Origin: Bog-950 sp964423405
GTDB lineage: Bacteria > Bacteroidota > Bacteroidia > Chitinophagales > LD1
Direction: 5' to 3'
DNA: 64,000 bases
Assembly (NCBI GenBank): GCA_964423405.1
Contig: CAYREY010000004.1
Location: forward strand, 62,001 to 126,000
The notes beneath the pieces are model-generated. The model saw only the letters and a list, made by a program, of their open reading frames with translations, did not search any database and was not told the origin of the DNA. Shown piece by piece: positions 9,436-18,203 of this stretch. Made by a program: the position numbers and the translations under genes. Numbering within the stretch: the stretch's first letter is position 1; every line of letters starts with the position of its first letter.

Positions 9436-9816
9436 TTATTGCGGGTATCCGTTCTTTACCCAACAGGTAAGGTCGTGTATCACATCATCCGATAGTTTGG
9501 CCCTGCCCCGTGGCATAGCTTCGCAGCCGCTTTCCTGATAAATGGTGCACAGGGCTTCGGCATCAAACGCGCTTTTGGCGCTGTTGTAATTAGAATAGTC
9601 TTTACCATCCTCACGGCTTAGGGAGTTATGGCATCCGCTCGAGGCACAGTTGGCGTTTAATAAGGGGGCTATTTTGCCGCTGTAAACATTAGCAGTGTCA
9701 TCTGCCTCGTTGCAGGTTACCCTGTCGGTATAGTTGCTAAGGTTTTTTTCTTTTTCGCACGATGCGGCAAACAGGATAGCTATTATGGCTATAGCCGGCA
9801 AAAATATTTTTCTCAT
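9436..9816 (-). CDS. Lipoprotein with cytochrome c-like CX4CH motif
   Basis: A 126-residue protein with a signal peptide and lipobox FAASC (Cys20). The mature part has SGKIAPLLNANC, then Cys57-ASSG-Cys62-His63, a CX4CH version of the c-type heme motif, and later MPRGRAKLSDDVIHDLTCWVKNGYP. The PRG-L-x-D-x(5)-WV ending is the usual end of small Bacteroidota cytochrome-c-like domains, where a Met or other residue serves as the second heme ligand. Four other cysteines (35, and those in ALCTIYQESGC, LTCW) could form disulfides. Whether heme is attached through CX4CH is not certain; CXXCH is the standard. It stands alone between ricT and the SprB-repeat gene. Confidence 0.7.
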   Translation of the reverse strand: MRKIFLPAIAIIAILFAASCEKEKNLSNYTDRVTCNEADDTANVYSGKIAPLLNANCASSGCHNSLSREDGKDYSNYNSAKSAFDAEALCTIYQESGCEAMPRGRAKLSDDVIHDLTCWVKNGYPQ

Positions 9817-9917
9817 TGGGTTGGTTATTTTGTTATGCTAGGTTAATCAATGTCTGCGAATTCGTTTTGTAAATTTGATTGCCTTACCGTATTAACCGAT
9901 AAGATTGGGTTGTTGTT

Positions 9918-9961
9918 AAAAAGCAGCAGGCCGTTCAAATCTGAACGGCCTGCTGCTTTTT
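9918..9961 (-). terminator. Strong bidirectional terminator hairpin after the 1267-residue adhesin gene
   Basis: AAAAGCAGCAGGCCGTTCA pairs perfectly with TGAACGGCCTGCTGCTTTT across an AATC loop, a 19-bp stem with T runs on both strands. It sits 17 bases beyond the stop codon of the minus-strand adhesin gene and upstream of the heme-motif lipoprotein gene. Confidence 0.9.
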
Positions 9962-9977
9962 AAAAAAGCTGTTTCTA

Positions 9978-12900
9978 TTATCTGGCTAGCGTAATTGTAC
10001 CGCTAAGTGTCTCGGCCGGGAAGGCTGTAGGGTTAGCGTAAGTTACTTTTATCTGATAAACGTAGGTGTCAAAAGGCAATAGCTTACCATTCTTTTTGCC
10101 ATCCCAGGCATCGCCGTTGTTAGTAATACCGTTGTGCTGGTCAGGGTTGTTGTAAACCTGCTCGCCCCAACGGTTAAATACCGATACTTCCAGTTTTTCA
10201 GCACCCAGTATATCTACTTCAAAGTAGTCATTTAATCCATCGTAGTTGGGAGTAAATGAGTTAGGTATAAATTGCTGTACTTTGTTTTTAACCACTATTA
10301 CCACCGAATCGCTGTTACTGCAGCTATCGCCGTCAGTAGCTATGAGGTAATAGGTAATAGTGCTGTCTGGTGTAGCATTAGTGCTTTGGCATGCAGTGCA
10401 GCTTAGGTTTACATCTGGTGTCCAGTTGTAGCCTATAATGCCATTTGGCGATGAGGCCGTGCCGTTCAGCGTGATCGTCTGCCCGCGTACCGATACCTGG
10501 TCTGGCCCTGCATCTACAATTATTGCACCCGGTTGCTGTATAGTAAAGTTTTGCGAACCAAAGCAACCAAAGTTATCCTGTACTATAGCGGTGTATTCGC
10601 CTGCCGAAAGGCCTGTAAGTATACTGTCGGTCTGGTACACATTGTTAAGGGTGTACTGATAAACGCCACTACCACCGGTAGCAACTATTGTTACAGAGCC
10701 ATCGTTGCTGTTAAAGCATTTTGCATTACCTGGTGTTGTGGTAACAACAATTGGGGTAGGGTCGGTTAACTGTATGTCTGCTGTGGTTAAGCAGGCATTA
10801 GCATCAACTACCGATACTGTATAAATAACATCACCTAACAGTTTAATACCCATTACACCAGTTTGTTGAGGGGTTGTGCTCCATTGGTAACCGTATGGTG
10901 GTACACCACCAGCAGCACTTACCACAGCAAAACCTGTAGCATTGCCGTGGCAATCGGGGTTGTTGCCTGCCAGGGTAACAAGTATTGGTGCAGCACCGGG
11001 TACCGAGTAAGCTTTTTGTGCAGTACATCCGTTTGCATCGGTTACTACTACAAAGTAGTTGCCTTTAGGTACGTTGCCCAGGTTCTGGTTACTGGTATTG
11101 TTGCTCCAGGCGTAGCTGTAGCCAGGTGTAGCGCCGGATATATTTAAGTAAACTGCACCATCCGTCGAACTAAAGCAACGGGTGGTTACAATGCTATCGC
11201 TAAATACAAACGGCTGAGGTTCGCTCAGTACTACGCTTTCTGCAGCACTACAATCGTTAGCATCGGTAACAGTAACCACATAATTGCCGGCTGTAAGGCC
11301 GGTAAGGGTTGCGCCGGGCTGTGCAGTATTCCACAGGTAGGTATAAGGTGTAGTGCCACCGGCACCTACTGCTGTTACACTACCATCGTTACCACCGGGG
11401 CAGCTAACGCTAACCGATGAGGTAGTGGCACTTAATTGCTGACCGGGTTGCGTAATGGTGTATGTAGCCGAAACAACGCAGCCACTGAAATCGGTAACGG
11501 TTACAGCGTACACACCAGCATACAGGTCATACAGGTCTTCGCTGGTGCTGTTATCGCTCCAAATAAAATTGTAAGCAGGCACACCACCGTTTACGGTAAT
11601 GTCCATACCACCGCTGTTATCGCCGTGGCAGGCAACATTTATCTGGCGTTCTACCGATAAAATAAGTTGAGCATTTTGGTTAATAGTAGCACCTGTGCTG
11701 GCGGTGCAGCCTGCACCATCGGTTACTACCACCGTGTAGGCTCCTGCGGCCACATTTACAAGGTCCTGATTGGTGCTGCTGTCGCTCCACAGGTAAGTGT
11801 AGGTGCCATCGCCACCCGCTACGTTAATGTTAATACTGCCAGATGTATCGCCAAAGCAGCTAACCGGCACTACTGATGCCACAGTGGCAGTTAGTACAGG
11901 GCGCTCAATAATTGTTGCGCTAACGTTATCGGTACATCCGTTGGCATCTTTAGCTATAATAGTGTAAGTGCCGCCCGACAGGCCGTTAAATGTTGAATCG
12001 GGCTGCCAGGTAAGGCCGCCATCTTTCGAAAATTGAAAAGGAGCAAGGCCACCGGTAGAAGTTATGGTTACAGAGCCATCGGCACCGCCCGAACAACTAA
12101 CATCGGTTTGCGAAAGCACCGATGCGGTAAGCACATAAACACTACCTACTGTAGCAGTGGTAGAAGCTGTACAGCCGTTTACATCAGATACCAGTATAGT
12201 ATAGTTGCCCGATGCTACCGCAGTAAAGGTAGCATTAGGGAAGAAAGGCCCGTTGTTAAGCGAGTAATTGTAAGGTGAGGTGCCACCCGAAGCAGTAACC
12301 TGTATGCTGCCGTTGTTAGAGTTAGAGCAGCTGGCATCGGTTACCACGGTGCTGGCCTGTACAGGTGTAGGCTCTGATATAATAACCGGATTGCCTGCAA
12401 AAGGGTACGAACAGTTATTGGCATCGCGCACAACCACATCGTAGTTGCCGGCTGCCAGGTTGGCAAATATTGAACTTGGCTGGAAAGTAGCGCCATTATC
12501 AATAGAGTAGGTGAAGTTACCTGAACCACCACCCGCAAAAATATCAATACGTCCGCTGCTGGCGCCATTGCAACTGGCATCTACTTTATTTACAAATATG
12601 CTTATCTGGTTAGGCTGTGTTAGTACTACCGAGTTGCCCTGATATATAACCGTACAACCGCTGGCGTCTTTCACCCATACATTGTAAAAACCTGCGGCCA
12701 GGTTACTGAATGTATTAGAGTTTTGCCAGGTGCCGCCACCGTTAATAGAATATTGCAGCGTGCCGTTACCACCGGTAGCAGTTATGGTAATGCTACCATT
12801 ATTAAACCCGAAACAGGTAGGGTTTACCGAGCTTACACTGGCAATAGTAGGCTGGCCAACGGTAACTGTGTAGGTGCGGTAACTTAAACTTTCGCAGGCA

Positions 12901-13781
12901 CCATTTACCGTGTGTACACGGAAGGTGGTGGTTACTCCTACAAAAGGAGTAATCTGCGAGCCTGTACCTACCAGCACACCGGTGCCGTCATTATACCACT
13001 TGTAATCGCCGCCAAACACAGCACCGCCGGTTTGCAGGGTTACCAGACCGGCCTGGCACAATACATTGGCTGTAGATACAACCGGATCCGGTATAGGAGG
13101 GGTCCAGGTAGCTAATATTTCTGCACCTATATCATCCGAACCACACGAGTTGCCAAAGAAATCGCCCACCCAGGCATTGCCTGCTGTTGGTGGCGAAAAT
13201 AAGCTTAAGCATGGTGCCAATACCCGGTAGTTAATAGTGGTGTTAATAGTGTTGGGACCGCAGTGCTGGTCTTCGGCAGAGCAACCACAAAGTATGTTGG
13301 TGCTGCACGAGCAACCTCCTTCATAAACAAACGAACTACACTGGTCGCAGGCCCAGCTAAACGAACCCGTGCTACGAAAGCAATCAAAACAGTCATCTTC
13401 CCAGCCTTCGCCCTGCAACATCAAAAACTGTGGTACAGGTTGTGGTGTAGTGCCTGGTGTACCGTAAGTGTTATTTAGCAAAACCACATCTTGGCCAGAT
13501 ACCCAGCCTGCATTACCCGAACTCACACCTATTGTGGTGCCACCAATAAAGCCCTGTCCGTCAAGGTTGGCGTTATCGGCACCCCACCAGCGCCAGCGGA
13601 ATTCATTGGCGTTAAGCTCACCGGTTAATGGGTCGTCAACGCTTTCTACCCACGATGCGCCAACATTCATTTTAACTACCATACAGCCGTCGTTATAGGT
13701 CTGGGCAAACAACGTGCTGTAGCATATCAAAAAACATACCGCAAAAGCAGCAAAAAATTTATTTGGATTGAGAAGATTCAT
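9978..13781 (-). CDS. SprB-repeat surface adhesin with T9SS type B (gliding-associated) C-terminal domain
   Basis: A 1267-residue protein. The signal peptide ends in TLFAQ. Residues about 28-215 are a unique, cysteine-rich head (DDCFDCFRS, CDQCSSFVYEGGCSCS, ILCGCSAEDQHC), followed by an Ig-like segment to about 310. About ten SprB-type repeats of 75-80 residues come next; the first four have a YSINGGxTWQ core and the later ones a YTYLWSDxS core, so two sub-types were joined. After a PKD/Ig-like linker (AGPDQVSVRGQTITLNG) the last about 95 residues form the gliding motility-associated type B domain: IPNSFTPNYDGLND, VFNRWGEQVY, GxLLPFDTYVYQIKV, GTITLAR. Type B cargo is exported by T9SS and in known cases depends on a PorP/SprF partner; no such partner gene is adjacent. 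Likely role: adhesion or gliding. It may share a transcript with the gene at 13825. Confidence 0.92.
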   Translation of the reverse strand: MNLLNPNKFFAAFAVCFLICYSTLFAQTYNDGCMVVKMNVGASWVESVDDPLTGELNANEFRWRWWGADNANLDGQGFIGGTTIGVSSGNAGWVSGQDVVLLNNTYGTPGTTPQPVPQFLMLQGEGWEDDCFDCFRSTGSFSWACDQCSSFVYEGGCSCSTNILCGCSAEDQHCGPNTINTTINYRVLAPCLSLFSPPTAGNAWVGDFFGNSCGSDDIGAEILATWTPPIPDPVVSTANVLCQAGLVTLQTGGAVFGGDYKWYNDGTGVLVGTGSQITPFVGVTTTFRVHTVNGACESLSYRTYTVTVGQPTIASVSSVNPTCFGFNNGSITITATGGNGTLQYSINGGGTWQNSNTFSNLAAGFYNVWVKDASGCTVIYQGNSVVLTQPNQISIFVNKVDASCNGASSGRIDIFAGGGSGNFTYSIDNGATFQPSSIFANLAAGNYDVVVRDANNCSYPFAGNPVIISEPTPVQASTVVTDASCSNSNNGSIQVTASGGTSPYNYSLNNGPFFPNATFTAVASGNYTILVSDVNGCTASTTATVGSVYVLTASVLSQTDVSCSGGADGSVTITSTGGLAPFQFSKDGGLTWQPDSTFNGLSGGTYTIIAKDANGCTDNVSATIIERPVLTATVASVVPVSCFGDTSGSININVAGGDGTYTYLWSDSSTNQDLVNVAAGAYTVVVTDGAGCTASTGATINQNAQLILSVERQINVACHGDNSGGMDITVNGGVPAYNFIWSDNSTSEDLYDLYAGVYAVTVTDFSGCVVSATYTITQPGQQLSATTSSVSVSCPGGNDGSVTAVGAGGTTPYTYLWNTAQPGATLTGLTAGNYVVTVTDANDCSAAESVVLSEPQPFVFSDSIVTTRCFSSTDGAVYLNISGATPGYSYAWSNNTSNQNLGNVPKGNYFVVVTDANGCTAQKAYSVPGAAPILVTLAGNNPDCHGNATGFAVVSAAGGVPPYGYQWSTTPQQTGVMGIKLLGDVIYTVSVVDANACLTTADIQLTDPTPIVVTTTPGNAKCFNSNDGSVTIVATGGSGVYQYTLNNVYQTDSILTGLSAGEYTAIVQDNFGCFGSQNFTIQQPGAIIVDAGPDQVSVRGQTITLNGTASSPNGIIGYNWTPDVNLSCTACQSTNATPDSTITYYLIATDGDSCSNSDSVVIVVKNKVQQFIPNSFTPNYDGLNDYFEVDILGAEKLEVSVFNRWGEQVYNNPDQHNGITNNGDAWDGKKNGKLLPFDTYVYQIKVTYANPTAFPAETLSGTITLAR
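10530..12860 (-). repeat. Ten tandem SprB-type coding repeats
   Basis: Units of roughly 225-240 bases, recognisable in translation by a C-x(4-6)-NGS opening, a GG(T/S)xxYxY core and a V(T/V)DxxGC core. DNA identity between units is low, so these are old duplications and not a recent expansion. Limits are approximate. Confidence 0.85.
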
Positions 13782-13824
13782 AGTTGCCTGGTGTTTTTTT
13801 CAGGAAATGATTTGAGCGAAATTT

Positions 13825-14655
13825 CTAGTGAGGGTTCGACATATCAGGGTAAGTGCCGGCCTTTTTGTTGTTCAGCATTTTTATAATCTGATCTCTGTAG
13901 GCCTGCTGGTCAAACGATTCGGGAAACTTATAATCTTTACCATATAGTTTGGTAAACTCCTGTGGCTTAAAAACAAAATACCAGTTGCGTAGTTTTAACT
14001 GGTAGTTGTAGTCGTCAACTATAGCATTGCCTGTATTGGCTTTGGTTGGTTTTTCAAGTTCAATTTCTGCGCCTATAAAGCGAGGTATGTAAGGAAACTT
14101 GTAATAACCTTTATAGTATGGGTTAAGGGCTGTAAGCTCCGGCGCATTTAAAAAACGCTCATACTCCTCGGTGTATAGTCGCTGCCAGGCGCTTATGCGC
14201 TGTTCATATTCCGTCAGTTCCTTATTGGCATCGTTTTTAAGGTTAGGCAGCGGAAAATGGGGAAACAAGGCCTCCTTTTTAGCCTCGCTTATACCGGAAG
14301 CTTTATACCATTGGTACAAAGAGTGCTGAAACTCTGGCTTATTTTCTGGTAACACTAAACCAAGCGTACCCCATGCTATGTTCAGCTTTTTAACCGAAGG
14401 CAGGTTGGTAAAGTTTTGCCACTCTGTAGCGTTGGCTTTAATAAACGAGTTAACGTCCTCGGTTTTATAGTCTTTGTTTTTAACTACCTGGTATAAATGA
14501 GGAAAATCTGTTTTAAGCGATTCCTTGTTTAAGCCGGTAGTAACAAATACCTGTTCAAAAGGGGTGTTGTTTTGCTGCGCATACAACATACTGGCTCCCA
14601 GCATTAAAATAAGCAGGGGCACACATCTCCGTTTTAGGAAGTAAAGCTGAAGCAT
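13825..14655 (-). CDS. Secreted protein of unknown function
   Basis: From the ATG at 14655 the protein has 276 residues. The first about 26 residues are a basic then hydrophobic signal peptide (FLKRRCVPLLILMLGASMLYAQ). I do not recognise the mature part. It is rich in aromatic and charged residues, with WQNFTNLPSVKKLNIAWG, YEQRISAWQRLYTEEYERF, LNPYYKGYYKFPYIPRF and RNWYFVFKPQEFTKLYG, suggesting a helical globular domain. No lipobox and no T9SS sorting domain are seen, so a periplasmic place is likely. It lies 43 bases upstream of the SprB-repeat adhesin on the same strand and may be in its operon; a role with the adhesin is only a guess from that neighbourhood. Confidence 0.75.
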   Translation of the reverse strand: MLQLYFLKRRCVPLLILMLGASMLYAQQNNTPFEQVFVTTGLNKESLKTDFPHLYQVVKNKDYKTEDVNSFIKANATEWQNFTNLPSVKKLNIAWGTLGLVLPENKPEFQHSLYQWYKASGISEAKKEALFPHFPLPNLKNDANKELTEYEQRISAWQRLYTEEYERFLNAPELTALNPYYKGYYKFPYIPRFIGAEIELEKPTKANTGNAIVDDYNYQLKLRNWYFVFKPQEFTKLYGKDYKFPESFDQQAYRDQIIKMLNNKKAGTYPDMSNPH

Positions 14656-14844
14656 TTGAGTCGATTTAAGTTTAGTGCGTGCGGTAAATATATTAAAGGC
14701 ATTTAAATAAAGAAATAACACTAGTCAGGGCACTTTTAAAGTGCGGTTTTGCGGCTTTATGGTTGCATGAAATAGAGTTAAATTGCACTGTTTTTTACCG
14801 GGTAACAGAAGGCCGGTTTTCTTAATGTTTTTATTGTGCTATAA

Positions 14845-14893
14845 GATGTTGATAATAAGGCGATTAGTTTGAGATAAATTATCTATCAACATC
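14845..14893. repeat. Perfect 10-bp inverted repeat upstream of gyrB
   Basis: GATGTTGATA (14845-14854) and TATCAACATC (14884-14893) are exact reverse complements separated by 29 bases. The spacer contains the near-palindrome AGATAAATTATCT. It ends about 40 bases before the -33 part of the gyrB promoter, a place suited to a regulator or to DNA bending. No T run follows, so it is not a terminator. Function unknown. Confidence 0.6.
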
Positions 14894-14931
14894 CTGTAAA
14901 AAATGGGGATAAAATAAGCCTGGAAATGGGG

Positions 14932-14958
14932 TTTGGCGCTTCAATTTTATTACATTCG
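14932..14958 (+). promoter_or_regulatory. Probable gyrB promoter
   Basis: TTTG at 14932-14935 and TACATTCG at 14951-14958 resemble the Bacteroidota -33/-7 pair TTTG and TAnnTTTG. The 15-base gap is shorter than the usual 17-23. It gives a leader of about 55 bases. Confidence 0.45.
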
Positions 14959-15018
14959 CGCACCCCCTTAATCAGGTTGATTTGCAGGGTGGTGTAATCA
15001 TTTTTTTAAACAGAAGAT

Positions 15019-16998
15019 ATGAGCGAAGGAACAGCGGAAATAGCTATGGAAGAAACTACAAAGAAACAGGAATATTCGGCCAGTAGTATACAGGTATTGG
15101 AAGGATTGGAAGCGGTGCGTAAGCGCCCCGCCATGTACATAGGCGATACGGGTGTTAAAGGCTTACACCACCTGGTATATGAGGTGGTAGATAACTCTAT
15201 TGACGAGGCGTTGGCCGGCCACTGTAAAAATATATTTGTAAGCATTTTGCCCGATAACTCAATCCGGGTAAAAGACGACGGTCGTGGTATACCTACCGAT
15301 ATTCACCCGAAAGAAGGCGTTAGTGCCCTACAGGTGGTAATGACGGTGCTACACGCCGGTGGTAAATTTGATAAAGACAGCTATAAGGTATCGGGCGGTT
15401 TGCACGGTGTGGGTGTAAGTTGTGTAAACGCACTTTCTACCCACTTAACAACCGAAGTACACCGCAACGGCAAAAAATTTATGCAGGAGTACAGCGAGGG
15501 CAAACCTTTGTACCCTGTAAAAGAAATTGGCCCTTCCGATTATCGTGGTACCATCCAAACCTTCCACCCGGACCCAACAATATTCACAGCTACTGTTTAC
15601 AGTTTCGATACGCTGGCCGCCCGTTTGCGCGAACTGGCATATCTTAACAAGGGCATACACCTGACCCTTACAGACGAGCGTGAAAAAGATGAAGCAGGTA
15701 ACTTTAACGAGCAGCATTTTTATAGCGAAGGTGGCCTTACCGAGTTTGTTAAGTTTTTGGACAGCACCCGCGAGCCACTGATACCAGATCCAATATGGGT
15801 AGAGGGTGGACGTGATAACATTGCCGTGGAAGTAGCCCTGCAATACAACACCAGCTATGGCGAAAACGTACATAGCTATGTAAACAATATTAACACGATA
15901 GAAGGTGGTACACATGTGGCCGGTTTCCGCCGCGCACTTACACGTACATTCAAGTCGTTTGGCGAAAAAAACAAGCTGTTCGAAAAGCTGAAAGTAGAAA
16001 TAGTAGGTGATGACTTTCGTGAAGGTTTAACGGCTATTGTTTCGGTTAAGGTGCCCGAGCCACAGTTTGAAGGCCAGACCAAAACCAAGTTGGGTAATAA
16101 CGAAGTTTCGGGTGCTGTTGATCAGATTTTTGGCGAAGTACTGGAGCACTATCTTGAAGAAAACCCTAAACAGGCTAAACTGATATTTGATAAGGTGGTA
16201 CTGGCAGCTACAGCCCGTGCGGCAGCCCGCAAAGCCCGCGAAATGGTGCAACGCAAAGGCGCATTAAGCGGCGGTGGACTGCCCGGTAAACTGGCCGATT
16301 GCGCCAGTAAAAACCGCGATGAAAGCGAGATTTTCCTTGTCGAAGGTGACTCGGCGGGTGGTACTGCCAAGCAGGGCCGCGACCGACATTTTCAGGCCAT
16401 TCTGCCGCTTCGTGGTAAAATACTGAACGTAGAGAAAGCTATGGAGCACAAAATTTACGACAACGAGGAAATTGGTAACATGTTTACCGCACTGGGTGTA
16501 AAAATCGGTACTATAGACGATACCAAGGCTTTAGATATAAGCAAACTGCGCTACAATAAAGTAGTAATTATGTGTGATGCCGATGTGGACGGTTCGCACA
16601 TTACTACACTTATCCTTACATTCTTCTTCCGCTACATGAAAACCCTGGTAGAGAACGGGCATATTTATATTGCATCTCCGCCGTTGTACTTGGTTAAAAA
16701 AGGGAAAGACCAGATTTACTGCTGGAACGATGCACAGCGCGATGCGGCAACCGCACAGTTGGCAAAAGGCGGCAGCGAATCATCAGTGCACGTACAGCGC
16801 TATAAAGGTCTTGGTGAGATGAACGCCGAACAGCTATGGGAAACAACCATGAATCCCGCTACCCGTACCTTGCGCCAGGTTACTATTGAGAGTGCCGCAC
16901 AGGCCGATTTTATATTCAGCATGCTGATGGGAGATGAGGTGCCGCCACGCCGCGAATTTATTGAAAGCCATGCCAAGTTTGCGCGTATAGACGCGTAG
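15019..16998 (+). CDS. gyrB: DNA gyrase subunit B
   Basis: A 659-residue protein, the standard length for short Bacteroidota GyrB. The GHKL ATPase domain shows EVVDNSIDEALAGH, the glycine-rich DDGRGIPTDIH and GLHGVGVSCVNALS. The transducer domain follows, then the TOPRIM domain with EGDSAGGTAKQGRD and MCDADVDGSH, and the C-terminal QRYKGLGEMN block. It pairs with GyrA to put negative supercoils into DNA using ATP. The R-KGLGEM and length fit GyrB; ParE of this phylum is close, so a whole-genome comparison would settle the paralogue, but the family is certain. It has its own promoter and a strong terminator, so it is monocistronic. Confidence 0.95.
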   Translation: MSEGTAEIAMEETTKKQEYSASSIQVLEGLEAVRKRPAMYIGDTGVKGLHHLVYEVVDNSIDEALAGHCKNIFVSILPDNSIRVKDDGRGIPTDIHPKEGVSALQVVMTVLHAGGKFDKDSYKVSGGLHGVGVSCVNALSTHLTTEVHRNGKKFMQEYSEGKPLYPVKEIGPSDYRGTIQTFHPDPTIFTATVYSFDTLAARLRELAYLNKGIHLTLTDEREKDEAGNFNEQHFYSEGGLTEFVKFLDSTREPLIPDPIWVEGGRDNIAVEVALQYNTSYGENVHSYVNNINTIEGGTHVAGFRRALTRTFKSFGEKNKLFEKLKVEIVGDDFREGLTAIVSVKVPEPQFEGQTKTKLGNNEVSGAVDQIFGEVLEHYLEENPKQAKLIFDKVVLAATARAAARKAREMVQRKGALSGGGLPGKLADCASKNRDESEIFLVEGDSAGGTAKQGRDRHFQAILPLRGKILNVEKAMEHKIYDNEEIGNMFTALGVKIGTIDDTKALDISKLRYNKVVIMCDADVDGSHITTLILTFFFRYMKTLVENGHIYIASPPLYLVKKGKDQIYCWNDAQRDAATAQLAKGGSESSVHVQRYKGLGEMNAEQLWETTMNPATRTLRQVTIESAAQADFIFSMLMGDEVPPRREFIESHAKFARIDA

Positions 16999-17013
16999 CA
17001 TATTTATAGCATA

Positions 17014-17057
17014 ACAAAGCGGCCCTGTAGCAATGCTACAGGGCCGCTTTGGTTTTG
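17014..17057 (+). terminator. Terminator after gyrB
   Basis: AAAGCGGCCCTGTAGC and GCTACAGGGCCGCTTT form a perfect stem around a short loop, followed by GGTTTTG. It starts 15 bases after the gyrB stop and lies just upstream of the proC promoter. Confidence 0.88.
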
Positions 17058-17096
17058 TGGCACTCAAATCGGCATTCGGCACATGTTCTAATTCCT

Positions 17097-17104
17097 TACA
17101 TTCG
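17097..17104 (+). promoter_or_regulatory. Probable proC -7 element (TACATTCG)
   Basis: The octamer is identical to the gyrB element and lies 18 bases before the proC ATG. A weak TTCG 18 bases upstream (17075-17078) may serve as the -33 part. It supports the ATG at 17123 over an earlier in-frame start. Confidence 0.42.
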
Positions 17105-17122
17105 CCCCTCAATTTTTATACT

Positions 17123-17923
17123 ATGAAAGTTTTAATAGCCGGTGCAGGTAATATGGGTAAAACCTATGCACGTAGTTTTCTGGCCTCGCGATTTATTAAC
17201 CCAACTGATTTATACGTATTAGAGCGCAGTGCCGGTAGTGTAGATAGTATTAAAGAAATTCCACAGGGCAATATACGCCAGCAGGCTGGTGAGTTTATTG
17301 CACAAACCGATATCATAATACTGTCCGTTAAACCTCAGGACTTTGTTACGCTGGGCCGCCAGATTGCTCCTTATGTTAAGTCCCATCAACTAGTACTTTC
17401 TATTATGGCCGGTATTACCATTGGCAGCATTTACGATGCCATTGGCACACCTAAAATTGTACGCGCTATGCCTAACCTGCCTTCGCAAATTGGTATGGGT
17501 ATGACCGTATTCACATCAGCTATCGATATTGATAAAAAGGAGCTGTTTATTATGCAGAATCTGATTAACACTACCGGTAAATCGATATATGTTGAAGACG
17601 AAGGAAAAATAGATGCCGCCACCGCTATATCGGGCAGTGGACCTGCATACGTTTATTACTTTATGGAGGCCATGATACAAACCGGTGTTAAACTTGGCTT
17701 TACGCTTAGTCAGGCCGAGTTGCTGGTTAACCAGACTTTTATGGGTGCGGTGCACCTGCACAATCAAAGCGACCTTACCTGCAATGAATGGATAGCCCGC
17801 GTAGCCAGCAAAGGTGGAACTACCGAGGCTGCCCTGCGGGTTATGAAAGGACATACTGTGGATGCCAATATAGAAGAGGCCCTGTTTGCTGCCTTTAACA
17901 GAGCGCGTGAGCTAGGAAGCTGA
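17123..17923 (+). CDS. proC: Pyrroline-5-carboxylate reductase
   Basis: A 266-residue protein from the ATG at 17123, the normal family length; the open frame upstream overlaps the gyrB terminator and is not coding. The Rossmann motif AGAGNMGKTYA opens the protein. Family blocks follow: DIIILSVKPQD, GITIGSIYDAI, KIVRAMPNLPSQIG, the signature SGSGPAYVYYFMEAM, and ASKGGTTEAALRVM. The enzyme reduces pyrroline-5-carboxylate to proline with NAD(P)H, the last step of proline synthesis, as a cytosolic oligomer. No other proline gene is adjacent. The short promoter distance suggests a single-gene transcript. Confidence 0.95.
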   Translation: MKVLIAGAGNMGKTYARSFLASRFINPTDLYVLERSAGSVDSIKEIPQGNIRQQAGEFIAQTDIIILSVKPQDFVTLGRQIAPYVKSHQLVLSIMAGITIGSIYDAIGTPKIVRAMPNLPSQIGMGMTVFTSAIDIDKKELFIMQNLINTTGKSIYVEDEGKIDAATAISGSGPAYVYYFMEAMIQTGVKLGFTLSQAELLVNQTFMGAVHLHNQSDLTCNEWIARVASKGGTTEAALRVMKGHTVDANIEEALFAAFNRARELGS

Positions 17924-17936
17924 AATGCAAATACAG

Positions 17937-18133
17937 AAAACCACATAGAAAACATAAGGCACACAGAAAGGTAGAATATAGTAGCACGAATTTACAGGCC
18001 GTAGCTGTTTAAAAAGGAGACATAGAGGACATTAGAAAGGGTTTATGGTTCTCTATGTTTTCTGAGAGCACATTCAGAGTAAGGGTGTTATCAGCTATGC
18101 TTGTATTTTGACTTTCTATGTTCCTATGTGGTT
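17937..18133. repeat. Imperfect inverted repeats of the CCACATAGAAAACATA type between proC and lysA
   Basis: AACCACATAGAAAACATA (from 17939) returns in inverted form as TATGTTCCTATGTGGTT (18116-18133), and a third related copy, TATGTTTTC, sits near 18055. Together with nearby AGAAAG segments they fill most of the 280-base gap. I recall similar CATAGAAAACATAG text in intergenic regions of other Bacteroidota, but a genome search is needed. It is not an obvious terminator. Confidence 0.5.
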
Positions 18134-18172
18134 AACCATCTATTCGGTTTTCCATTATTACCGCACAGCGCT

Positions 18173-18180
18173 TATATTCG
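18173..18180 (+). promoter_or_regulatory. Probable lysA -7 element (TATATTCG)
   Basis: Matches the TAnnTTYG pattern and lies 23 bases before the ATG at 18204. It argues against the longer open frame starting at 18108, which would place the promoter inside the gene. Confidence 0.45.
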
Positions 18181-18203
18181 CCGTTCCTAAAATATTAAAC
18201 GTT

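Larger units (their letters stand above)
14656..15018. other. Intergenic region between divergent genes (363 bases)
   Basis: AT-rich spacer between the secreted unknown (minus) and gyrB (plus). It holds a perfect 10-bp inverted repeat (14845-14893) and the probable gyrB promoter (14932-14958). No small gene or RNA is apparent in the rest. Confidence 0.8.
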
